Source: Moraxellaceae bacterium
GTDB lineage: Bacteria > Pseudomonadota > Gammaproteobacteria > Pseudomonadales > Moraxellaceae
Reading direction: 5' to 3'
Length of the DNA stretch: 5,143 nt
Assembly (NCBI GenBank): GCA_030684415.1
Contig: JAUXNL010000180.1
Location: 1 to 5,143, forward strand
A program made the position numbers and the translations under genes. Numbering within the stretch: the first letter of the stretch is position 1; every line of letters starts with the position of its first letter. Positions 1 to 5,143 of this stretch are shown piece after piece. Under the pieces are notes generated by a model that was given only the letters and a program-made list of their open reading frames with translations, did no database searches and had not been told where the DNA came from.

Positions 1-704
1 TGCTCAACGGCAACAAGATGTGGATCACCAACGGGCCAGATGCCAACACGTATGTGATCTATGCCAAAACCGATATCAACGCCGGTTCCAAAGGCATTAC
101 GGCTTTTATCGTCGAGCGCGACTGGACAGGATTTTCCCGGCACCAGAAGTTGGACAAGCTGGGCATGCGCGGCTCCAACACCTGCGAGTTGGTATTCCAG
201 GATTGCGAAGTACCGGAAGAAAACATCCTCGGCAAACTGAACGAAGGCGCACGCGTGCTGATGAGCGGGCTCGATTACGAGCGTGTGGTGCTGTCCGGTG
301 GCCCGGTGGGCGTCATGCAGGCCTGCATGGATGTCGTGATTCCTTACATTCATGACCGCAAGCAGTTCGGCCAGGCCATTGGCGAATTCCAGCTCATGCA
401 GGGCAAAGTCGCCGACATGTACACCCTGCTCAATGCTTCCCGCGCCTATCTGTATAACGTGGCACAGGCCTGTGATCGCGGCGAAACCGCGCGCAAGGAT
501 GCCGCCGCGGTCATTCTCTACGCGGCTGAAAATGCCACCCGGCTGGCGCTCGACGCCATCCAGGTGCTGGGCGGCAACGGCTATATCAATGAGAACCCGA
601 CCGGACGCTATTTGCGTGATGCCAAACTGTATGAAATCGGTGCTGGTACCAGCGAAATCCGGCGCATGCTGATCGGCCGCGAACTCTTCAATGAAACTCG
701 CTAA
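1..704 (+). CDS. liuA: Isovaleryl-CoA dehydrogenase, C-terminal part (5' end outside the window)
   Basis: This FAD-dependent acyl-CoA dehydrogenase oxidises isovaleryl-CoA to 3-methylcrotonyl-CoA in the cytoplasm and passes electrons to electron-transfer flavoprotein. The reading frame is open from base 3 and ends at TAA 702-704, giving 233 visible residues. Family members have about 385-390, so roughly 155 N-terminal residues lie upstream. The ATG at base 18 is internal. The visible part covers the end of the middle beta domain and the C-terminal helical domain. Family motifs include RKQFGQAIGEFQ (357-392), GGNGYI (570-587) and YEIGAGTSEIRR (630-665). Two features point to isovaleryl-CoA dehydrogenase rather than a general acyl-CoA dehydrogenase. 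A glutamate sits in GLDYER (codon 279-281), matching the catalytic base of human IVD (Glu254). The position used as base in medium-chain enzymes is alanine (codon 642-644). The liuBCD genes downstream agree. Citronellyl-CoA dehydrogenase (AtuD) is a less likely alternative. Confidence 0.95.
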   Translation, partial: LNGNKMWITNGPDANTYVIYAKTDINAGSKGITAFIVERDWTGFSRHQKLDKLGMRGSNTCELVFQDCEVPEENILGKLNEGARVLMSGLDYERVVLSGGPVGVMQACMDVVIPYIHDRKQFGQAIGEFQLMQGKVADMYTLLNASRAYLYNVAQACDRGETARKDAAAVILYAAENATRLALDAIQVLGGNGYINENPTGRYLRDAKLYEIGAGTSEIRRMLIGRELFNETR

Positions 705-801
705 CCGGACCGCAGAACCTTTTTCGGCCCAACACTGACCACCACTCCGGCGCCAGCTCTACTCGGCCTGAACCGGTGGCCAAACGAAACACCCAGCACT
801 G

Positions 802-832
802 CCGGGGCCCGACCAGACACGAACGGCCCTGG
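802..832 (+). other. Imperfect hairpin in the liuA-liuB gap
   Basis: CCGGGGCC (802-809) can pair with GGCCCTGG (825-832). This gives an 8-bp stem with one G-U wobble (804 with 830) around a 15-nt loop (810-824). No T-tract follows, so it does not look like an intrinsic terminator. It might be an mRNA-processing or stability element between liuA and liuB, or a chance pairing in G+C-rich sequence. Its function is unknown. Confidence 0.3.
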
Positions 833-855
833 ACAACTGCTGCCACAGCCTGCAC

Positions 856-860
856 AGGAA
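856..860 (+). promoter_or_regulatory. Ribosome binding site of liuB
   Basis: AGGAA lies 8 nt upstream of the ATG at 869. This spacing is good for a Shine-Dalgarno site and it decides the liuB start in favour of 869. The in-frame GTG at 776 has no comparable purine-rich site just upstream. Confidence 0.75.
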
Positions 861-868
861 AACCGGCC

Positions 869-2476
869 ATGCCCGTCCTGAAAACCCGAATCAATACGCA
901 CGCGGCAAGCTTCCAGGAAAATGCCGCGCACATGCGCCTGCTGACCGCCGATCTTGAAAAGCTGCTGGCGCGAATACGCCTCGGTGGTGGCCTTGCGGCC
1001 ATCGAGCGTCACAAGTCCCGTGGCAAGCTGACCGCACGAGAGCGCATCAATGCCCTGCTCGACCCGGGCTCACCGTTTCTGGAACTGGCCGCACTCGCCG
1101 GCCATGAGGTGTACGACGAAGAGGTGCCGGCTGCCGGCATCATCGCCGGCATTGGCCGTGTGAATGGCGTCGAGTGCGTGATTGCGGCGAATGACGCTAC
1201 CGTCAAGGGTGGCTCGTACTATCCGTTGACGGTCAAAAAGCACCTGCGCGCGCAAACCATCGCACAGGAAAACAATCTGCCCTGTATTTATCTGGTGGAT
1301 TCAGGCGGCGCCAATCTGCCACGGCAAGATGAAGTGTTTCCGGACCATCTGCATTTCGGCCACATCTTCTTCAACCAGGCCAATATGTCGGCGGCCAACA
1401 TCCCGCAGATTGCCGTCGTCATGGGCTCTTGCACCGCCGGCGGCGCCTATGTGCCGGCAATGGCCGACGAGGCCATCATCGTCAAAAATCAGGGCACGAT
1501 CTTTCTCGCCGGCCCACCGTTGGTGAAGGCGGCGACCGGCGAAATCGTGACATCGGAAGAACTCGGCGGCGCCGAGCTGCACACCCGCACTTCGGGGGTG
1601 ACGGACCAATTGGCAGATAACGATGACCATGCCCTGGAGCTGGCTCGCGCCTCTATCTCCCGCCTCAATCGCGTCAAAACCGTCGCACTGGACATTCGCG
1701 AGCCCGTCTCGCCGCTTTATCCGGCTGACGACATCTACGGCATCATCCCGAAAGACCCGCGCGAACCGTATGACGTGCATGAAATCATTGCCCGCCTGGT
1801 GGACGGCTCCGAATTCGACGAGTTCAAGCCCTTGTACGGCAGCACGCTGGTCACAGGCTTTGCACGGCTCTGGGGCTATCCGGTCGGTATTGTGGCCAAC
1901 AACGGGATTCTCTTTTCGGAATCGGCCGTGAAAGGCGCGCACTTCATCGAGTTGTGCTGCCAGCGCAAGATTCCGCTGGTCTTCCTGCAAAACATCACCG
2001 GCTTCATGGTCGGGAAAAAATATGAGGAAGGTGGCATCGCCAAGCACGGCGCCAAAATGGTTCACGCGGTTGCCTGCGCAAAAGTCCCCAAATTCACCGT
2101 CATCATCGGCGGCAGCTTCGGCGCGGGTAATTACGGCATGTGCGGTCGCGCCTATGAACCCCGCTTCCTGTTCATGTGGCCGAATGCCCGCATTTCGGTC
2201 ATGGGCGGCGAGCAGGCAGCCAGCGTGCTGACCGACGTCAAAAAAGCATCACTTGGCAAGCAGGGCGTTCATTGGAGTGCGGAAGACGAAACCGGCTTCC
2301 GCCAGCAAATGGTGGAGAAATACACGCGCGAAGCACAACCCACTTATGCCAGCGCCCGGCTCTGGGACGACGGTGTGATTGATCCCGCTAAAACCCGTGA
2401 TGTGCTCGGACTGGCCATTTCCGCCTCCCTTAATGCCGCGATTCCGGAAACCCGGTTCGGCATCTTCCGTATGTGA
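869..2476 (+). CDS. liuB: Methylcrotonyl-CoA carboxylase, carboxyltransferase (beta) subunit
   Basis: LiuB transfers the carboxyl group from carboxybiotin on LiuD to 3-methylcrotonyl-CoA, giving 3-methylglutaconyl-CoA. The family works as a large alpha6-beta6 cytoplasmic complex. From ATG 869 the product is 535 residues, the normal family length, and starts MPVLKTRINT. It has two crotonase-fold halves. The N-terminal half carries KGGSYYPLTVKKH (113-125), VDSGGANLPRQDEVFP (143-158) and the glycine-rich CTAGGAYVPAMADE (188-201). The C-terminal half carries NNGILFSESAVKGAHF (344-359), QNITGFMVGKKYEEGGIAKH (374-393) and GGSFGAGNYGMCGRAYEPRF (414-433). The paired Gly-Gly turns at 191-192 and 414-415 fit the oxyanion-hole regions of such carboxyltransferases. 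The frame is intact, with TGA at 2474-2476. The closest alternative is geranyl-CoA carboxylase beta (AtuC), but the liuA-B-C-D order and the motifs favour methylcrotonyl-CoA. Propionyl-CoA carboxylase beta is excluded by the VDSGGANLPRQDE-type sequence. Confidence 0.97.
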   Translation: MPVLKTRINTHAASFQENAAHMRLLTADLEKLLARIRLGGGLAAIERHKSRGKLTARERINALLDPGSPFLELAALAGHEVYDEEVPAAGIIAGIGRVNGVECVIAANDATVKGGSYYPLTVKKHLRAQTIAQENNLPCIYLVDSGGANLPRQDEVFPDHLHFGHIFFNQANMSAANIPQIAVVMGSCTAGGAYVPAMADEAIIVKNQGTIFLAGPPLVKAATGEIVTSEELGGAELHTRTSGVTDQLADNDDHALELARASISRLNRVKTVALDIREPVSPLYPADDIYGIIPKDPREPYDVHEIIARLVDGSEFDEFKPLYGSTLVTGFARLWGYPVGIVANNGILFSESAVKGAHFIELCCQRKIPLVFLQNITGFMVGKKYEEGGIAKHGAKMVHAVACAKVPKFTVIIGGSFGAGNYGMCGRAYEPRFLFMWPNARISVMGGEQAASVLTDVKKASLGKQGVHWSAEDETGFRQQMVEKYTREAQPTYASARLWDDGVIDPAKTRDVLGLAISASLNAAIPETRFGIFRM

Positions 2477-2478
2477 GG
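2475..2478 (+). promoter_or_regulatory. Ribosome binding site of liuC, overlapping the liuB stop codon
   Basis: GAGG overlaps the last two bases of the liuB TGA (2474-2476) and stands 9 nt before ATG 2488. Ribosomes finishing liuB stop on this site, which favours translational coupling. It also supports ATG 2488 over the GTG at 2473, which would add five unconserved residues. Confidence 0.7.
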
Positions 2479-2487
2479 CTTGGCATC

Positions 2488-3273
2488 ATGACTGCTCTTG
2501 TTTCCATACTGGATGCCCGTGGGGTTGCCACCCTGAGGCTCAATCGGCCGGAGGTGCACAATGCCTTCGACGATGGATTGATTGCCGAACTGAACGACGC
2601 CATCGACCACTTTGCCCGCCACCCCGACGTACGCCTGCTGGTACTCGCCTCCAGCGGCAAAAGTTTTTCCGCCGGCGCCGATCTGGGTTGGATGAAACGC
2701 ATGGCACTTTATTCACGCGCCGACAACGAAGCAGACGCCGGCGAGCTTGAGCGGCTGATGCGCGGGTTGTACGAATTCCCGAAGCCGACACTGGCGATAG
2801 TGCAAGGTGCCGCGTACGGCGGCGCTGTCGGGCTGGTCAGTTGCTGTGACATCGTCATCGCCAGCAACAAGGCGTCGTTCTCGCTGTCTGAAGCCAAACT
2901 CGGGCTGGCACCCGCCGTGATCAGCCCTTATGTGATTGCCGCTATCGGCGCCCGCCAGGCCTCTCGCTATTTTCTCAGTGCCGAACGTTTTGACGCTGAG
3001 CGCGCGCGCGAAATCGGGCTGGTGCATGAAATCACCCCGCCGGAAGCACTCGAGAGCACTGCAGAGGCCATGATCTCTACCCTGCTCGATAACGGGCCCA
3101 TCGCGCTGATGGCCTGCAAAGCGCTGGTTCGCAAGATCAGCCCGGCCAGTAGCGATGACATCCGGCATTACACCACCACCCTGATAGCCAGCCTGCGCAC
3201 ATCGCAAGAAGGCCAGGAAGGTCTCGGCGCCTTTCTCGAAAAGCGCGCTCCCGCATGGCAACGGAAGAGTTAA
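2488..3273 (+). CDS. liuC: Methylglutaconyl-CoA hydratase (crotonase/enoyl-CoA hydratase family)
   Basis: LiuC is expected to hydrate 3-methylglutaconyl-CoA to 3-hydroxy-3-methylglutaryl-CoA, following the LiuB/LiuD carboxylation. The product is 261 residues, typical of a single-domain crotonase, and the frame is intact with TAA at 3271-3273. Landmarks are LNRPEVHNAF (18-27), the first oxyanion-hole segment FSAGADLGWMK (60-70), the second segment GAAYGGAVGL (107-116) with CCDIVIAS (119-126), FSLSEAKLGLAPAVISPY (131-148), and a C-terminal EGQEGLGAFLEKRAPAW (241-257). That C-terminus and the APAVISP stretch match bacterial LiuC proteins as I remember them. Glu135 corresponds to Glu164 of rat crotonase. 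The position of crotonase Glu144 is Gly115, so only one of the two classical glutamates is present. The substrate is inferred from position in the operon and resemblance to LiuC. A related isohexenylglutaconyl-CoA hydratase (AtuE) is the main alternative. Confidence 0.93.
   Translation: MTALVSILDARGVATLRLNRPEVHNAFDDGLIAELNDAIDHFARHPDVRLLVLASSGKSFSAGADLGWMKRMALYSRADNEADAGELERLMRGLYEFPKPTLAIVQGAAYGGAVGLVSCCDIVIASNKASFSLSEAKLGLAPAVISPYVIAAIGARQASRYFLSAERFDAERAREIGLVHEITPPEALESTAEAMISTLLDNGPIALMACKALVRKISPASSDDIRHYTTTLIASLRTSQEGQEGLGAFLEKRAPAWQRKS
3263..3269 (+). promoter_or_regulatory. Ribosome binding site of liuD, inside the liuC 3' end
   Basis: GGAAGAG lies within the last three sense codons of liuC and ends 7 nt before ATG 3277. 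With only 3 nt between the liuC stop and the liuD start, translation of liuD is probably coupled to that of liuC. Confidence 0.65.
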
Positions 3274-3276
3274 GTC

Positions 3277-5143
3277 ATGTTCAAGAAAATCCTCATTGCC
3301 AACCGTGGCGAAATCAGCTGCCGCATCACTCGCACCGCGCACCGCCTTGGCATCAAAACCGTGGCCGTCTACTCGGATGCCGATGCTGGCGCCTTGCATG
3401 TCGAGCTGGCCGATGAAGCCGTGCATCTCGGCCCGGCTCCCAGCCGCGAGTCTTACCTGTGCATCGACAAGATCATCGCGGCGGCCAAGGCCACCGGTGC
3501 CGAGGCGATTCACCCGGGTTACGGATTCCTGTCCGAAAACGCAGCATTCGCGCAGGCCTGTGCCGATAATGGTCTCAAGTTCATCGGGCCTTCTGCGCAG
3601 GCCATCACGGCCATGGGCTCCAAGTCCGGCGCCAAGGCGCTGATGGCAAAAGCCGGCGTCCCGCTGGTGCCCGGCTATCACGGCGACAAGCAGGATGACG
3701 CCCTGCTGCTGGCCGAGGCAAAGGCCATGGGCTTCCCGGTCTTGCTCAAGGCCTCTGCTGGCGGTGGCGGTAAAGGCATGCGCGCCGTGCATACCGAAAG
3801 CGAGTTTTCCGAGGCCCTGCACGCCGCACAGCGCGAATCAGCCAATGCCTTCGGCGACCAACGCATGCTGATCGAAAAGCTGCTGATCGAGCCTCGGCAT
3901 GTCGAAGTGCAAATCCTGGCCGATGCCCACGGCAATGTGGTGTATGTCTTCGACCGCGACTGCTCCATCCAGCGTCGTCACCAGAAAGTGGTGGAAGAGG
4001 CACCCGCCCCCGGCCTGCCGGAGGCATTGCGCCAGGCCATGGGCGATGCCGCTGTCCGCGCCGCCCAGGCCATTGCCTACGAAGGCGCTGGCACGCTGGA
4101 ATTTCTGGTCGACCAAAGCGGCGCGTTCTATTTCATGGAAATGAACACCCGCCTGCAGGTTGAGCACCCGGTCAGCGAGCTCATCTCCGGGCTGGATCTG
4201 GTGGAGTGGCAGTTGCGCGTGGCCAGCGGTGAGCGTCTCTCGTTCGACCAGGCCGCACTGGTGCCGCGCGGTCATGCCATCGAGGTACGGCTCTACGCCG
4301 AAGACCCACAGAACGAATTCCTGCCGTCCACCGGACGTCTGCGCAGGTTCTCGCTGCCCGCCGGCGAAGGCGTCCGCACGGATACCGGCTACCGCAATGG
4401 CGATGAGGTCAGCGTGCATTACGACCCCATGATGGCCAAGCTGATTGCCTGGGGCGAAACCCGCACAGAGGCCGCCGCCCGCCTCTGCCAAGCGTTGCAA
4501 GCGACCTGTGTGGCAGGCGTGCACCACAACGCGGCTTTTCTCGCGCGCGTGCTGGCTCATCCCGATTTTCTGGCTGCCCGCATCAGCACCCGCTTCATTG
4601 AAGAACATCAGAACGCACTGCTGCACGAAGTGGATGCCCACCGACTCAACCTGCTGGTACTGGGCGCCCTGTTCCGTCTGCGCCCGGCTGCCAGTGCCGG
4701 CAATGATGGCCAGTCGCCCTGGCAGCACTTGTCCGGCTTTCGCACGGCCGGTGCCGACACCAGCCGCCACCGGCTGCATTACCGCGGTGAAACCATCGAG
4801 GTTTTACTGACGCCCGCACAATCGGGTTACCGCTATGCCGTGGAGGGCCATGAAGGATATTGCGCACTCAGCCTGCAAGACGGCGTGGCCAGCCTCACCC
4901 GTGATGGACACCAGCAGCACTACGCCATCAACGAAACGGCAAGCGGTCTGGACGTTTTTGCAGAGGGCCGCCACACCGAAATCAGTCTTGGCCACCTGGA
5001 TGCCCGCGAGAGCACCGGCAGCAACGACAAACACTACAACGCGCCCATGAACGGCCGCATCGTCAGTGTCAGTGTTGGCGCTGGCAGCACCGTAAAAGCC
5101 GGCGACACCCTGCTGGTCATGGAAGCCATGAAGATGGAGCATC
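3277..5143 (+). CDS. liuD: Methylcrotonyl-CoA carboxylase, biotin-containing (alpha) subunit, 3' end outside the window
   Basis: LiuD uses ATP and bicarbonate to carboxylate its own biotin, which then serves LiuB. The frame is open from ATG 3277 to the window edge: 622 residues visible, against about 650-670 in the family, so some 35-45 are missing. Domains in order: biotin carboxylase N-terminal (1-110, starting MFKKILIANRGEI, with HPGYGFLSEN at 79-88); ATP-grasp (about 115-320) with glycine loop AGGGGKGMR (161-169), RDCSIQRRHQK (227-237) and MEMNTRLQVEHP (287-298); biotin carboxylase C-terminal (about 330-440); a carboxyltransferase-interaction region (about 455-585); and a biotinyl domain from about 588. 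Catalytic positions of E. coli AccC are kept, including Lys237, Glu275, Glu288, Asn290, Arg292, Glu296 and Arg338. The EAMKMEH motif (616-622) places the biotinylated lysine at 619 (nt 5131-5133). The usual Glu before RDCS is Asp226, a mild change. Geranyl-CoA carboxylase alpha (AtuF) is the main alternative, disfavoured by context. Confidence 0.96.
   Translation, partial: MFKKILIANRGEISCRITRTAHRLGIKTVAVYSDADAGALHVELADEAVHLGPAPSRESYLCIDKIIAAAKATGAEAIHPGYGFLSENAAFAQACADNGLKFIGPSAQAITAMGSKSGAKALMAKAGVPLVPGYHGDKQDDALLLAEAKAMGFPVLLKASAGGGGKGMRAVHTESEFSEALHAAQRESANAFGDQRMLIEKLLIEPRHVEVQILADAHGNVVYVFDRDCSIQRRHQKVVEEAPAPGLPEALRQAMGDAAVRAAQAIAYEGAGTLEFLVDQSGAFYFMEMNTRLQVEHPVSELISGLDLVEWQLRVASGERLSFDQAALVPRGHAIEVRLYAEDPQNEFLPSTGRLRRFSLPAGEGVRTDTGYRNGDEVSVHYDPMMAKLIAWGETRTEAAARLCQALQATCVAGVHHNAAFLARVLAHPDFLAARISTRFIEEHQNALLHEVDAHRLNLLVLGALFRLRPAASAGNDGQSPWQHLSGFRTAGADTSRHRLHYRGETIEVLLTPAQSGYRYAVEGHEGYCALSLQDGVASLTRDGHQQHYAINETASGLDVFAEGRHTEISLGHLDARESTGSNDKHYNAPMNGRIVSVSVGAGSTVKAGDTLLVMEAMKMEH

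Larger units (their letters stand above)
705..868 (+). other. liuA-liuB intergenic region, 164 nt
   Basis: No gene is supported here. A GTG at 776 opens a frame that runs into liuB, but its 31 codons encode an Arg/Thr/His/Cys-rich stretch unlike any family N-terminus I recall. The region holds one imperfect hairpin (802-832) and the liuB Shine-Dalgarno site near its right end. I see no convincing -35/-10 pair, no hairpin followed by a T-run, and no long inverted repeat resembling an operator. The gap is notably longer than the 11-nt and 3-nt gaps further along the operon. It is probably transcribed as part of the liu mRNA, which is an inference. Confidence 0.7.

Noticed and set aside
802..832. 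Intrinsic terminator between liuA and liuB.
   Set aside because: The stem contains a wobble pair, the loop is 15 nt, and no T-run follows. The operon context also argues against termination.
703..866. Three AACCGG copies in the liuA-liuB gap (703-708, 771-776, 861-866), one inside the palindrome ACCGGT.
   Set aside because: Spacing is irregular (68 and 90 nt), flanks differ, and such a 6-mer is common in G+C-rich DNA. There is no support for an operator array.
776..868. A 31-codon N-terminal extension of liuB starting at GTG 776.
   Set aside because: The extension has no family resemblance and no Shine-Dalgarno site, whereas ATG 869 has AGGAA at good spacing and gives the usual 535-residue length.
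1301..2065. A 254-residue open frame on the minus strand inside liuB.
   Set aside because: It has the same explanation: antisense in codon register with liuB, ending at the Ser145 TCA codon (1301-1303). liuB is a clear full-length family member here.
2473..2487. A GTG start for liuC at 2473, overlapping the liuB stop.
   Set aside because: It would add five unconserved residues. ATG 2488 has a well-spaced GAGG and begins where the crotonase fold starts.
2713..3822. A 369-residue open frame on the minus strand, followed in the same frame by one of 313 residues (3838-4779).
   Set aside because: These are in exact codon register with liuC and liuD, which share one frame. In that register minus-strand stops can arise only from sense TTA, CTA or TCA codons, which are rare in these genes. 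The stops seen fall on Ser TCA (2713-2715, 3838-3840) and Leu TTA (4804-4806). The products have no recognisable family features.

Overview
This window is a stretch of a bacterial leucine/isovalerate utilisation (liu) operon. All four genes lie on the + strand in the order liuA-liuB-liuC-liuD. High G+C (about 60% by eye), G/C-rich third codon positions, Shine-Dalgarno sites and close resemblance to proteobacterial Liu proteins suggest a beta- or gammaproteobacterium; I cannot name the genus. I see no transposase, integrase, RNA gene, CRISPR array or phage gene, so it reads as core catabolic chromosome.

Layout: 1-704 is the C-terminal 60% or so of isovaleryl-CoA dehydrogenase (liuA), cut by the left edge. 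705-868 is a 164-nt non-coding gap with one modest hairpin and a Shine-Dalgarno site. 869-2476 is the methylcrotonyl-CoA carboxylase carboxyltransferase (beta) subunit (liuB). 2488-3273 is the methylglutaconyl-CoA hydratase (liuC). 3277-5143 is the biotin-containing alpha subunit of methylcrotonyl-CoA carboxylase (liuD), cut by the right edge three residues after its biotinylated lysine. The gaps liuB-liuC (11 nt) and liuC-liuD (3 nt) imply co-transcription and translational coupling.

Together the enzymes carry out consecutive steps of leucine breakdown. LiuA oxidises isovaleryl-CoA to 3-methylcrotonyl-CoA. LiuD and LiuB form the biotin-dependent carboxylase that makes 3-methylglutaconyl-CoA. 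LiuC hydrates this to HMG-CoA. An HMG-CoA lyase (liuE) would complete the route to acetyl-CoA and acetoacetate, and would be expected just outside the right edge.

I looked for an undescribed system and did not find one. The points most worth a second look are the LiuC active site, which lacks one of the two classical crotonase glutamates, and the unusually long liuA-liuB gap with its hairpin in an otherwise tightly packed operon. Long open frames on the minus strand are explained by codon bias.
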